DNA from: Erwinia tasmaniensis Et1/99
GTDB lineage: Bacteria > Pseudomonadota > Gammaproteobacteria > Enterobacterales > Enterobacteriaceae
Assembly (NCBI RefSeq): GCF_000026185.1
Contig: NC_010694.1
Location: 620,001-684,000 of the forward strand
Length of the DNA stretch: 64,000 nucleotides
Direction of reading: 5' to 3'
The notes beneath the pieces are model-generated. The model was not told the origin of the DNA and ran no database searches. It saw only the letters and a program-made list of their open reading frames with translations. Numbering within the stretch: the first letter of the stretch is position 1; each line of letters begins with the position of its first letter. This document shows positions 51,528-61,189 of this stretch, piece after piece. A program made the translations under genes and the position numbers.

Positions 51528-52031
51528 ATGGTGAAAATTCGTATCGCATTAAGTCTGCTGTTTGTATTGAGCGTCGTTGGTTGTAAAGCCCCTGCACCGA
51601 AAATCACCGACGATACGGTGGTTTCCAGCACGGTTGACGGCGTCACGCTGAGCTATCGTCACGCGATCACGCCGCCGCAAAGCTTTACGCCGGTTGGCGA
51701 AGAGTATCGAGCGCTGTACGCGGCCTCGGTAATGAGTCGCCCGAATTTTGGCGGCAAGCTGGTACGCAATCTGGACAACGGTCAGACCTTTACCGTGCTG
51801 GGATCGGTTGAAAACAACTGGTTCGCCATTGCCGATGCGGGACAGGAGCAGTTGATTGGTTATGTACCGCTGCGTGCCGGTGTGAAAAGCGCCCTGTATG
51901 ACCAAACGCTAAAAGCGGATCAGCGCCGCAAGCGTGTGCGTGCCCCGGCGAAGAAGAAGACCTGCGTTGCGGTAGACGGCGACAGCAAAGCCTGCCAGAA
52001 CAACAACAACGGTACCTGGATCATTGACTGA
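51528..52031 (+). CDS. T6SS-associated SH3-like lipoprotein
   Basis: The protein has 167 residues from ATG 51528, just after GAGGATT; the open frame above lacks a ribosome site. The signal ends at lipobox VVGC (Cys at about 19). The middle (ALYAASVMSRPNFGGKLVRNL, TVLGSVENNWFAIADAGQ, GYVPLRAG) is SH3-like, and the end is Lys/Arg then CVAVDGDSKACQNNNN with two cysteines. Such genes open T6SS clusters of Erwinia and Pantoea type; the exact job is not known. Confidence 0.75.
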   Translation: MVKIRIALSLLFVLSVVGCKAPAPKITDDTVVSSTVDGVTLSYRHAITPPQSFTPVGEEYRALYAASVMSRPNFGGKLVRNLDNGQTFTVLGSVENNWFAIADAGQEQLIGYVPLRAGVKSALYDQTLKADQRRKRVRAPAKKKTCVAVDGDSKACQNNNNGTWIID

Positions 52032-52049
52032 TAACGCGTTAATGGCAGC

Positions 52050-52568
52050 ATGACTATGCACAAAATTTCGATTTCTCGCCTGGTAAACCAGGCGTTTTTA
52101 CTGGCAGCCCTTATCCTGCTGGCAGGTTGTGTTTCAACTTCACGCAGCGTTCCCACCCAGTACAGCCTGGTCTTTCAGGCACATCCTCAGATCAACGATT
52201 CGGCCCCTCTGAAAGTACGGGTGCTGCTGCTGAAGTCAGACGCGGATTTTATGGCCGCCGATTTCTACTCGTTGCAAAATAATCCGCAGGGCGTGCTGGG
52301 GCAAAATCTGTTGAACAGCGAGCAGTTTTTCCTGATGCCGGGACAAACGGGTAAAAAGCTGCTTGGGCAGACCAGCCCGGAGGCGCGCTATATCGGCATT
52401 ATGGCCGAATATCAGGCGCTTGATGGCAAAACGTGGCGGATCTCACTGCCGGTTCCTCTTCCCGCCGAACGCCGTTTTTATCAATTTTGGCAAGGGAATA
52501 CGGATAATCTGCGCGCCGACATCATCGCCGACATCAACGGTGTCCGTGTGGTAAACCCCCGCGATTAG
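52050..52568 (+). CDS. tssJ: T6SS outer-membrane lipoprotein TssJ
   Basis: The protein has 172 residues, with lipobox LLAGC at about residue 27. TssJ anchors the membrane complex (TssJ-L-M) in the outer membrane. The transthyretin-like mature part includes SAPLKVRVLLLKSDADF and the family pattern up to NGVRVVNPRD. Two ATG (52050 and 52056) are possible starts. It precedes tssK, as in most clusters. Confidence 0.9.
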   Translation: MTMHKISISRLVNQAFLLAALILLAGCVSTSRSVPTQYSLVFQAHPQINDSAPLKVRVLLLKSDADFMAADFYSLQNNPQGVLGQNLLNSEQFFLMPGQTGKKLLGQTSPEARYIGIMAEYQALDGKTWRISLPVPLPAERRFYQFWQGNTDNLRADIIADINGVRVVNPRD

Positions 52569-52587
52569 CGCGGACACAGGAGTCATC

Positions 52588-53931
52588 ATGAGCAAAGCAG
52601 AAAAAGTAGTCTGGACCGAAGGAATGTTTCTGCGCCCGCATCATTTCCAGCAGAGCGAAAACTACCTGCAAAGCACGCTGCGTGACTGGGGGCAGGCACA
52701 GCGCCCCTGGCTATGGGGCCTGCATGATATTGAATTTGATGAGTCGATGCTGCGCCAGGGCAAAGTCGCGCTGCTCTCCGCCAGCGGCCTGCTGCCGGAC
52801 GGCACGGCGTTTGCCTTCAGCAATGGGGACGATGCCCCAGCGCCGCTGTTGATCCCCGATAACCTCACCCAGGCCAAAGTGGTGCTGGCGCTGCCGGCGC
52901 GGCGCGGCGGGCGTGAAGAGGTGATCTTCAGTGAGTCTGGTGATTCGCTGGCGCGCTTTATCAGCTTCGAACGCGAAGTGGATGATTTTAACGCGATGGC
53001 GGTCGGCCCGGCGGCGGTCCAGTTTGGCCGTTTACGTCTGCGGCTGATGCTGGAAAGCGAACTGAGCGCCGAATGGACCGCTATCGGCGTGGCGCGCATC
53101 GCTGAAAAGCGCAATGACCATCAGTTACGCCTCGACGGCAGCTATATTCCACCGATGCTCAATGCCATCAATCAGTCACAGCTGATGGAATACATTGGCG
53201 ATATCCACGGCCTGCTGGTGCAGCGCAGCCAGCAGATCGGTCAGCGCCTGCAGCAGCCGGGGCGCTTCAACACCGCTGATATGGTCGATTTTATGCTGCT
53301 GACGCTGATTAACCAGCAGCTGGGGCATATCAGCCATGTGAAAAGCCTACCGCTGATCCATCCTGAAACGCTATTCCACGGCTGGCTGACGTTTGCGGCT
53401 GAACTGACCAGCTGGATGCCATCGCGTACCCCGGACGGTGCACTACCCACTTACCAACACGATGACCTGGCGGGCTGCTTCAGCCAGCTGGTGCTGCTGC
53501 TGCGACAGGGCCTGTCGCAGGTGATGGAAGAGAACGCGCTACAGCTGCCGCTCACCGAGCGTTCTCACGGCCTGAACGTGGCTACGGTGCCTGAGTCCTC
53601 CATGGTGCGCGAGTTTGGCTTTGTGCTGGCGGTGCGGGCCAACGTGCCGGCCGAAGCGATACAAACCCACTTCCCGGCGCAGATGAAGGTGGCCCCGGTG
53701 ACCAAAATCCGCGACCTGGTTCAGCTGCAGCTGCCCGGCATTATGCTGCGGGCCATGCCGGCCGCGCCGCCGCAGATCCCGTGGCACGCTGGCTACAACT
53801 ATTTTCAGCTCGATAAGGGCAGCGAACTGTGGCAGGAAATGGAGAAATCCGGCACCTTCGCGCTGCACCTGGCCGGTGAGTTTCCGGGGCTGGAAATGGA
53901 GTTCTGGGCAATTCGCAGTCACGCAGTCTGA
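52588..53931 (+). CDS. tssK: T6SS baseplate adaptor TssK
   Basis: The protein has 447 residues. The start VVWTEGMFLRPHHFQQSENYLQ is diagnostic for TssK (formerly ImpJ/VasE). It connects the TssEFG baseplate to the TssL-M membrane complex. GGSYIPPMLNAI-type stretch (DGSYIPPMLNAINQS) and YFQLDKGSELWQ are also conserved. It follows tssJ by 19 bases in one operon. Confidence 0.96.
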   Translation: MSKAEKVVWTEGMFLRPHHFQQSENYLQSTLRDWGQAQRPWLWGLHDIEFDESMLRQGKVALLSASGLLPDGTAFAFSNGDDAPAPLLIPDNLTQAKVVLALPARRGGREEVIFSESGDSLARFISFEREVDDFNAMAVGPAAVQFGRLRLRLMLESELSAEWTAIGVARIAEKRNDHQLRLDGSYIPPMLNAINQSQLMEYIGDIHGLLVQRSQQIGQRLQQPGRFNTADMVDFMLLTLINQQLGHISHVKSLPLIHPETLFHGWLTFAAELTSWMPSRTPDGALPTYQHDDLAGCFSQLVLLLRQGLSQVMEENALQLPLTERSHGLNVATVPESSMVREFGFVLAVRANVPAEAIQTHFPAQMKVAPVTKIRDLVQLQLPGIMLRAMPAAPPQIPWHAGYNYFQLDKGSELWQEMEKSGTFALHLAGEFPGLEMEFWAIRSHAV

Positions 53932-53948
53932 GCAGGGACTCAAGCACA

Positions 53949-55190
53949 ATGAAACAGGAAAAACATTCTGATGCCGCCCAGGCGGGTATCGGCGCTGCCA
54001 ACGGTCACAATCCACTGGTCGCCGCCGCCAACCCGCTGCTGAACGCCATTCCCCAGATCCGCCATTCGGTTTCCCATCCCGATCCGGCCGGACTGCGCCA
54101 GCGGCTGGTCGATGAGATCCGCCAGTTTGAAATGAACTGCCAGCGCGCCGGGCTGCCGTGGGAAGTGATTATCGGCGCGCGTTACTGCCTGTGTACCGCG
54201 CTGGATGAAGCGGCCGCGCTCACCCCGTGGGGCGGGCGCGGCGTCTGGCCCGGCAATGGGCTGCTGGTCACCTTTCATAACGAAACCTGGGGCGGGGAGA
54301 AATTTTTCCAGCTGCTGGCGCGCCTGTCGCAGACGCCGCGCGAACAAATTGCCCTGCTGGAGCTGATTAACTTCTGCCTGCAGCTGGGGTTTGAGGGACG
54401 TTACCGGGTGATGGATAACGGGCGTTCCCAGCTGGAAACCATCAGACAGCGCCTGCTACAGATGATCCGCTCGGTACGCGGTGGCTATGCGCCGCCGCTG
54501 TCGGTGCATCCGGAAGACCATCCGGTAACGCGTAAACTGTGGCGTCCGGTAGTACCGCTGTGGGCCTGCACCGCCGTGGTGGGCTTCCTCGCCTGCCTGC
54601 TCTATATCCTGCTCAACTGGCGGTTAGGTGACTACACCAGTCCGGTGCTGGCCTCGGTCTACCAGACCTCGTTACCGGAAGTGAGTATTCACAATCCGGC
54701 TCCGCCGCCGCCTGCCGCGGTTAATCTGAAAACCTTCCTGAAGCCCGAAATCGAACAGGGGCTGGTGGCGGTGCGCGACGAGGCTGACCGTAGCGTGGTG
54801 ACGCTAAAAGGTGACGGCCTGTTTACCTCTGCTTCTACCGAAGTGCGCGGGCGCTACGCCGAGGTGCTGGACCGCGTTGCCGCCGCCATGAACAACGTCA
54901 GCGGCCGCATCCTGGTGGTCGGCTACAGCGATAACGTGCCGATCCGCAGCGCGCGCTTTGCCTCCAACTACGAGCTTTCCCTGGCGCGGGCGCAGTCGGT
55001 TTCCGGGCAGCTGCGGCAGCATCTGAGCCAGCCGCAGCGGGTGAAGGCGGAAGGACGCGGCGAAAGCAGTCCGCTTGCCCCGAACAATAGCGCTGAGAAC
55101 CGCGCCCGCAACCGCCGTGTAGAAATCACGCTGCTGGTGTCACCGGGCAATACCCGGGTCGAGCTGAACGACATGGCGCAAGGAAACTAA
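53949..55190 (+). CDS. tssL: T6SS inner-membrane protein TssL with OmpA domain
   Basis: The protein has 413 residues. The N-terminal DotU/TssL part (NPLLNAIPQIRHS, RYCLCTALDEAAAL, GGEKFFQLL) faces the cytoplasm, a membrane segment lies at about residues 205-225 (LWACTAVVGFLACLLYILLNW), and a C-terminal OmpA-like peptidoglycan-binding domain follows (VVGYSDNVPIRSARFASNYELSLARA and ENRARNRRVEITL). This is the extended TssL form. It is 3 bases before tssM. Confidence 0.96.
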   Translation: MKQEKHSDAAQAGIGAANGHNPLVAAANPLLNAIPQIRHSVSHPDPAGLRQRLVDEIRQFEMNCQRAGLPWEVIIGARYCLCTALDEAAALTPWGGRGVWPGNGLLVTFHNETWGGEKFFQLLARLSQTPREQIALLELINFCLQLGFEGRYRVMDNGRSQLETIRQRLLQMIRSVRGGYAPPLSVHPEDHPVTRKLWRPVVPLWACTAVVGFLACLLYILLNWRLGDYTSPVLASVYQTSLPEVSIHNPAPPPPAAVNLKTFLKPEIEQGLVAVRDEADRSVVTLKGDGLFTSASTEVRGRYAEVLDRVAAAMNNVSGRILVVGYSDNVPIRSARFASNYELSLARAQSVSGQLRQHLSQPQRVKAEGRGESSPLAPNNSAENRARNRRVEITLLVSPGNTRVELNDMAQGN

Positions 55191-55193
55191 CCG

Positions 55194-58100
55194 ATGTTGA
55201 ATATGCTGTTTGCCGTTTTAACCCATCGCCTGCTGTGGGGCTTTGTCGGGATCACCGCGCTGTCGTTTATTATCTGGGTCATCGGCCCGGTATTTTCGAT
55301 TGCAGACTCGCGGCCGCTGGAGCCGGAAGTTAACCGCCAGATCAGTATCGGCCTGCTCTATCTGGTGTGGGCGCTGGGTAACCTGGTGCCGCGCCTGTAT
55401 AACGCCTGGCTGAACCGTAAGCTGATGGGCAGCCTGAAAACCACCCCCGGCGAACAGCCGGACGGTGATAATCCGCGTCTGACCAGCGAAGATCGGGTGC
55501 TGGCGGAACGCTTTAGCGAAGCCTCCGAGCTGCTGAAAAAGGCGCACTTCTCCCATGCCGGTAGCCGTTCGCCGTTCTGGGCGCAGCGCTTCAGCCGCCA
55601 GTACCTTTACCAGCTGCCGTGGTATGTGATTATCGGCGCGCCGGGAGCCGGGAAAACCACCGCGCTGGTCAACTCCGGGCTGCAATTTCCGCTGGCCGAC
55701 CGCTTTGGCAAATCCGCGCTGCGCGGCATTGGCGGCACGCGTAACTGTGACTGGTGGTTTACCAATGAAGCGGTGCTGCTCGATACCGCCGGACGCTACA
55801 CCACCCAGGAGAGCCAGCAGCAGCAGGATGCCGGAGAATGGCACGGCTTTATTAACCTGCTGCGCAAATACCGGGGTCGCCAGCCGATCAACGGCGTGAT
55901 CGTGACCGTCAGCGTCTCCGATCTGTTGACCCAGTCGGCAGAGGCGGCACGGCAGCAGGCGGTGGCGCTACGCCAGCGTCTGACCGAGCTGCATGAACAG
56001 CTGGGCATTCGTTTCCCGGTGTATGTGCTGGTCACCAAAGCCGATCTGCTGAAAGGCTTCCGCGCCTACTTTGCCAAATTCGACAAGGCCCAGCGCGAAC
56101 AGATTTGGGGCTTCACCTTCCCGTGGGAACGGGCAAAGATGAGCGATTTTGACCTACAGGCGGCCTTCACCCAGGAGTACGCCCTGCTGCAACAGCGGCT
56201 GGATGCCGGGCTGCCGGATACGCTGCTCCAGGAGAGCGATAGCCAGGCGCGCGCCGAAAGTTTCCTGTTCCCGCAGGAGTTCGCCGCGCTGCGTCCGCTG
56301 CTGGCGGAGTACTTGGACACGGTGTTTGCCCTTTCAGATTTTGAAACCCAGTTCTCACCGCGCGGCATTTACTTTGCCAGCGGCACCCAGGAAGGGCTGC
56401 CGTTTGACCGGGTGATGGGCGAGCTTAACCGCGCCTTACAGCTGCCGCAGCAGGATGCGGCCAGCGGCCAGAGCGGAAGCTGGGACCAGACCAGCAAATA
56501 TGCGCCGATCCCCGGCAACAAGGGGCAAAGCTTCTTCCTGAAAGACGTGCTGCAAAAAGTGATCTTTGCCGAGGCCGGGCTGGCGGGCAGCAACCGCTGG
56601 TGGGAGCTGCGCAACCGGGCGCTGCTGTGGTCGGGCTATATCGCCCTTGCCGCCGTAATGGTCATCAGCGCGCTGCTGTGGTTCACCAGCTACGGCAACA
56701 ACAAAAGCTATCTGCAACAGGTGCAGGCGCGGGTGCCGGAGGTGGCGCGGCAAAGCGCTACGCTAGAGGGCAGCGAGCAGGGCGATCTGTTTGCGCTGCT
56801 GCCGTTCCTTAACAGCCTGCTGAAGCTGCCGGAAAGCAGTGAGTTTGACCTGAACTCGCCGCCGATAAGCCGCCGTATGGGGCTGTATCGCGGGGCCGAG
56901 GTCAGCGATGCCACCCAGGCGCTGTATCAGAAATCACTGAAACAGCTGCTGCTGCCGCAGGTGGCGCAGCTGATCACCGGCTGGCTGCGCAACGATAACG
57001 GCAGCGACGCCGACTACAGCTATGAAGCGCTGAAAGCCTATCAGATGCTGTATCAGCCGCCGCACTATGACGGCAAGTTCCTGCATGCCTGGCTAATGCT
57101 CAACCTGCAACGCAACCTGCCGCAAAACGTCACGCAGACGCAGCTAAAACAGCTGGAGTGGCACCTCAGCCAGCTGCTGGAAAATCAGATCCAGTCCTCT
57201 CCCTATGCGCGGGATGATGCGCTGGTAAAGCGCGAGCAGGCGCTGATTAATCAGATGCCGCTGTCACAGCGCGTCTGGGGGCGGCTCAAGCGCCTGCTGG
57301 AACGTGATGAAAGCCTGAAAGCGGTGTCGCTGGCCTCGCTCGGCGGGCCGCAGAGCGAGCTGGTATTCTCGCGCAAAAGCGGGCGCTCAATTGCCGATGG
57401 CATTCCCGGCCTGTTTACCCCGGACGGCTACTGGCAGAGCCTGGATAAACATATCGCGCCGGTCACCACAGCCCTGCATGACGATGACCGCTGGGTGCTG
57501 GGCGCACCGTCCAGCGGCGAAAGCCAGCAGCAAACCGATGCCGCGGTACGCCAGCTGTATATCGGCGACTATATCCGCCAATGGGACAGCCTGCTACAGG
57601 ACATTCAGCTGAATAACAGCGCCGATCTCAGCCAGCGCATCAACAGCGCGCGCCTGCTCTCCAGCAATAACTCGCCGCTGCGCAGGCTGGTGATTAACCT
57701 CAGTCGCTACCTGGTGCTGGAAAAGCTGCCCACGGATGAGAAGCCGCCGGGCAAAGAGAAGGACGCAGAGGCCGATAACAGCGCCACCCGCACCCTACAG
57801 GCGCTGTTCCGCTCACGGCAGAACAGCACGGCGGCGGCGGCAGAGCAGGCACCTGAACAGGCGGTGGCCAACCACTTTGCGCCGGTTATCGAACTGGCGC
57901 AGCCGCTGGAGCAGGGCGGTAAAACCATCGCCTTTGATGACTTTCTTCGCCAGATAGATGACCTGTATCGCTATCTGACGGCGGTGCAGGATGCCGCCAA
58001 CAGCGGCATGCCGCCGCCAGCGGGTGATGCCATCAGCCACCTGCAGGCCAGCGCCGGACGCTTACCCGGTTCGCTGCAAACCATGTTCTCCACGCTCGCG

Positions 58101-58823
58101 GTCGGTGCCAGCAGTGACGCCCAGCGCCGCGAACTGGAAAACGTGCGCAAACGCATCAGCAGCGAGGTCGGCGGCTTCTGCCGTCAGGCGATTGCCGGAC
58201 GCTACCCGCTGGTGCGCTCGGCGCGCAGCGAAGTGACCCCGGATGACCTGGCGCGCATGTTTGCCCCCGGCAGCGGCCTGATGGACAGCTTCTTCCGCGA
58301 TAATCTTGCCAACAAAGTCGATACCACGCAGTCGGCCTGGCGCTTTACGCCGGGCATTGACGGCAAGGGCATCGGCGGCGAAGACATTCTGCGCCCGTTC
58401 CAGCAGGCGCAAAGCGTGCGTGATGCGTTCTTTGCCAACGGTGCCACCACCCCGGCGTTTCGCGTGACGGTACGCACGCTGCGCATGGATAACGATATTC
58501 TTAACCTGACGCTGGACGTCGACGGCCAGCTGCTGCGCTACAGCCACGGGCCGCAGGCGGTACAGCTGATGAACTGGCCGGGCAGCGGCGGCACCAGCCA
58601 GGTGCGCATGCAGCTTGGACTGGCGAACGGCACCACCTCGACGCTGGTGACCAACGGCGTCTGGGCGCTGAATCGCTTCTTTGACCGGGCGCAGCTGGCG
58701 CCGGGCAGCAGCAGCCTGAGCCGCCAGGCCACCTTTAACGTAGACGGCCACCGCGTGACGCTGGAGTTCACTCCAAACAGCATCCGCAATCCGTTTCAGC
58801 TTTCCGGGTTCGCATGCCCGTAG
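55194..58823 (+). CDS. tssM: T6SS membrane complex protein TssM (IcmF)
   Basis: The protein has 1209 residues. Two membrane segments near the start and one at about residue 480-500 (LLWSGYIALAAVMVISALLWFTS) anchor it. A Walker A motif (GAPGAGKTTALVNSG at about residue 147) is intact, followed by LLDTAGRY. The large C-terminal periplasmic part includes the MPPPAGDAISHL segment and ends with RNPFQLSGFACP. It spans the envelope with TssL and TssJ. Confidence 0.97.
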   Translation: MLNMLFAVLTHRLLWGFVGITALSFIIWVIGPVFSIADSRPLEPEVNRQISIGLLYLVWALGNLVPRLYNAWLNRKLMGSLKTTPGEQPDGDNPRLTSEDRVLAERFSEASELLKKAHFSHAGSRSPFWAQRFSRQYLYQLPWYVIIGAPGAGKTTALVNSGLQFPLADRFGKSALRGIGGTRNCDWWFTNEAVLLDTAGRYTTQESQQQQDAGEWHGFINLLRKYRGRQPINGVIVTVSVSDLLTQSAEAARQQAVALRQRLTELHEQLGIRFPVYVLVTKADLLKGFRAYFAKFDKAQREQIWGFTFPWERAKMSDFDLQAAFTQEYALLQQRLDAGLPDTLLQESDSQARAESFLFPQEFAALRPLLAEYLDTVFALSDFETQFSPRGIYFASGTQEGLPFDRVMGELNRALQLPQQDAASGQSGSWDQTSKYAPIPGNKGQSFFLKDVLQKVIFAEAGLAGSNRWWELRNRALLWSGYIALAAVMVISALLWFTSYGNNKSYLQQVQARVPEVARQSATLEGSEQGDLFALLPFLNSLLKLPESSEFDLNSPPISRRMGLYRGAEVSDATQALYQKSLKQLLLPQVAQLITGWLRNDNGSDADYSYEALKAYQMLYQPPHYDGKFLHAWLMLNLQRNLPQNVTQTQLKQLEWHLSQLLENQIQSSPYARDDALVKREQALINQMPLSQRVWGRLKRLLERDESLKAVSLASLGGPQSELVFSRKSGRSIADGIPGLFTPDGYWQSLDKHIAPVTTALHDDDRWVLGAPSSGESQQQTDAAVRQLYIGDYIRQWDSLLQDIQLNNSADLSQRINSARLLSSNNSPLRRLVINLSRYLVLEKLPTDEKPPGKEKDAEADNSATRTLQALFRSRQNSTAAAAEQAPEQAVANHFAPVIELAQPLEQGGKTIAFDDFLRQIDDLYRYLTAVQDAANSGMPPPAGDAISHLQASAGRLPGSLQTMFSTLAVGASSDAQRRELENVRKRISSEVGGFCRQAIAGRYPLVRSARSEVTPDDLARMFAPGSGLMDSFFRDNLANKVDTTQSAWRFTPGIDGKGIGGEDILRPFQQAQSVRDAFFANGATTPAFRVTVRTLRMDNDILNLTLDVDGQLLRYSHGPQAVQLMNWPGSGGTSQVRMQLGLANGTTSTLVTNGVWALNRFFDRAQLAPGSSSLSRQATFNVDGHRVTLEFTPNSIRNPFQLSGFACP

Positions 58824-58833
58824 CCGCAAGGAA

Positions 58834-59550
58834 ATGATGATGAGCGAGACGCCCGCGATCGGCTGGTACGGCAAATTGCCCAGTGCCGGTGATTTTTTAA
58901 AACGCCGCTTCCCGGAGGCGCTGTTTAACTCATGGAGCCACTGGTTCCAGCTGGGGCTGCTGGACTGGAAGCAAAGCGAAGAACAGCGCCCGGACGGCGG
59001 CCGCCAGTTCGGCAACGCCCCGGTATGGAACTTCGTTGTTCCCCCGCTGCTCGGCAGTCGTCTGGTGCAAATGGGCTGTCTGCTGCCGGCGCGCGACAGC
59101 GTGGGGCGGCAGTATCCGGTCTGCGCGCTGCTTAGCTATAACCTGACGCAGTGGTCACCCCAGCGCCTGGCGCGGGCGGGTGAATGGTATCAGCAGCTGG
59201 GGCGCACCCTGCTACAGGGCGTACGCAACGGCTGTTCGGCTGAACGGCTCGACGAGGCGCTGCTGGCGATCCCCGCCCCACCGGAACCGGAGCACGGTGA
59301 CGCCTCCGGCATTCTCGAGGCGATTGGCTACGACGATCGGCAGGATACGCTGGGCTGGCGGCAGGCGGCGGACTGCTTCAGCCCGCAGCAGTACACCAGC
59401 TTCTGGTGGACCAACCGCACCGATGGCTACCCGCTCTATACGCATCTGCACAGCGGCAACTTTACCAGCCAGCTGTTTAGCATGCTGTTCGACCCGGCGG
59501 AGGGCGCGAAGCCCGGCCGCAACGGGCTTTATCCTCCGATGTTTGAGTAA
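58834..59550 (+). CDS. tagF: T6SS-associated protein TagF
   Basis: The protein has 238 residues. The start IGWYGKLPSAGDFLKRRFPEALFNSWSHW is diagnostic for TagF (SciT). In Pseudomonas TagF keeps the T6SS off through post-translational control, and in Enterobacterales it is often next to tssM. Several in-frame ATG at 58834-58840 are possible starts. It lies 10 bases after tssM and 17 before tssA. Confidence 0.93.
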   Translation: MMMSETPAIGWYGKLPSAGDFLKRRFPEALFNSWSHWFQLGLLDWKQSEEQRPDGGRQFGNAPVWNFVVPPLLGSRLVQMGCLLPARDSVGRQYPVCALLSYNLTQWSPQRLARAGEWYQQLGRTLLQGVRNGCSAERLDEALLAIPAPPEPEHGDASGILEAIGYDDRQDTLGWRQAADCFSPQQYTSFWWTNRTDGYPLYTHLHSGNFTSQLFSMLFDPAEGAKPGRNGLYPPMFE

Positions 59551-59567
59551 CCGAGTAAGGAACCGCG

Positions 59568-60587
59568 ATGGATCTTGAAGCGCTGCTGGCCCCGATCACG
59601 CCTGACCGCCCCTGTGGCGATAACCTTGAATATGACGCCGACTACATGGCGATGGACCAGGCCAGCGCCGGTAAAGCCGAACAGCAGTTTGGCGATACCA
59701 TCATTCCGGCGGAACCGGCGGACTGGAACAAAGTCGAGCGGCTGGCGCTGGATCTGCTGGGGCGCAGCAAAGATCTGCGCGTGATGCTGGCGCTGACCCG
59801 CGCCTGGACCCAGCTCAAAGGGTTGAGCGGCTACGCCGACGGCCTGCATCTGATCCAGCAGGCGCTGCTGCTTTACTGGCAGCCGCTGTGGCCGTCACTG
59901 GAAGAGGACGGTATAGAGGACCCATTTTACCGCCTCAACGCGCTGGCGGCGCTGGGTGATAAATCGGCGCTGACCGCCGCGCTGCGCCAGGCTTCGTTGC
60001 TACGCTATGCCACCGATGAAATCAGCCTGCGCGATGCCAGTGGGCTGCTCGACGGCAGTAAAACCGAATGCCCCGGCTATCCCGGCGGCCGCGCCCGCTT
60101 ACAGGATGAACTGGCGCGGGGAGGGCAGCCCGGCATTGAGGCGGTCGTCAAGATAAGTGAGCGGTTACTGACTATTCGCGAAACTTTGACTGAACGGCTG
60201 GGCGCGGGGGCGTTGCCGGAAATGGATCAGCTGCTGAAAACCATAAATAGCGTGGCTGCCGCCTGTCAGGCCACCGACCTCAGTACCCTGATCCCAGCGG
60301 TTGAAACTGCCGCCAGCAGCGCCACGTCTGCGCCAGCCGCCGCGCCTGGCGCACAGCAGCACGCCGACTGGCGCAGCGTACAGCTTAGCTCGCGCAGCGA
60401 TGCGCAGCTGATGCTGGAAAAAGTGAAACAGTATTTTAGCCAGCACGAGCCAAGCCATCCCGCCCCGCTGATGATCGAGCGCGTACAACGCATGATAGAG
60501 CTGGACTTTATGGACATTATCCGCGATCTCGCCCCGGACGGCGTACACCAGCTGGAAACGATTTTCGGGCGTCGCGACCACTCATAG
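59568..60587 (+). CDS. tssA: T6SS assembly protein TssA
   Basis: The protein has 339 residues. The ImpA-N domain starts at LEALLAPITPDRPCGDNLEYDADYM, and the C-terminal part ends with LAPDGVHQLETIFGRRD. TssA organises polymerisation of the tube and sheath. The short form is typical of enterobacterial TssA2-like proteins. It is followed by a 62-base gap before tssB. Confidence 0.93.
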   Translation: MDLEALLAPITPDRPCGDNLEYDADYMAMDQASAGKAEQQFGDTIIPAEPADWNKVERLALDLLGRSKDLRVMLALTRAWTQLKGLSGYADGLHLIQQALLLYWQPLWPSLEEDGIEDPFYRLNALAALGDKSALTAALRQASLLRYATDEISLRDASGLLDGSKTECPGYPGGRARLQDELARGGQPGIEAVVKISERLLTIRETLTERLGAGALPEMDQLLKTINSVAAACQATDLSTLIPAVETAASSATSAPAAAPGAQQHADWRSVQLSSRSDAQLMLEKVKQYFSQHEPSHPAPLMIERVQRMIELDFMDIIRDLAPDGVHQLETIFGRRDHS

Positions 60588-60649
60588 CCTGCATCGCCAG
60601 GCCTTAACCGCGTCACAATTTATAACGCGCACACACAATGGAGCAAACC

Positions 60650-61186
60650 ATGGCAGTCAGTAAATCCAGTGGGCAAAAATTCATTGCCCGTAACCGCGCA
60701 CCACGCGTGCAGATTGAGTACGACGTGGAAATCTATGGTGCGGAACGCAAAATCCAGCTGCCCTTCGTGATGGGCGTGATGTCCGACCTGGTCGGCAAAC
60801 CGCTGGAGGCGCAGCCGGGCGTCGATGAACGTAAGTTTCTTGACATCGACGTCGACAACTTCGACGAACGCATGAAGGCGCTGAAGCCCCGCGTGGCGTT
60901 CCAGGCAGAAAACACCCTGACCGGCGAAGGGCGTCTCAACATCGATCTGACCTTCAACAGCATGGAAGACTTCTCGCCGGATGCGGTGGCACGCAACGTC
61001 GAGCCGCTTAACCAGCTGCTGGATGCCCGCACCCAGCTGGCTAACCTGCTGACCTATATGGACGGCAAGAACGGCGCGGAAGAGCTGATTGGCAAAATCC
61101 TCCAGGATCCAACGCTGCTGAAATCACTCAGCCATCTGCCGAAAGCTGACGATGCGCCAGCCGACGACCACGGCAACAAGGAGTAA
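60650..61186 (+). CDS. tssB: T6SS small sheath protein TssB
   Basis: The protein has 178 residues from ATG 60650, which has GGAG 8-9 bases upstream; the in-frame ATG at 60638 is less likely. KFIARNRAPRVQIEYDVEIYGAERKIQLPFVMGVMSDL is diagnostic for TssB/VipA. It joins TssC to form the contractile sheath. Confidence 0.96.
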   Translation: MAVSKSSGQKFIARNRAPRVQIEYDVEIYGAERKIQLPFVMGVMSDLVGKPLEAQPGVDERKFLDIDVDNFDERMKALKPRVAFQAENTLTGEGRLNIDLTFNSMEDFSPDAVARNVEPLNQLLDARTQLANLLTYMDGKNGAEELIGKILQDPTLLKSLSHLPKADDAPADDHGNKE

Positions 61187-61189
61187 GCG

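Noticed and set aside
51251..51646. 131-codon frame on the minus strand
   Set aside because: It overlaps the start of the SH3-like lipoprotein gene in antisense and has no supporting signal.
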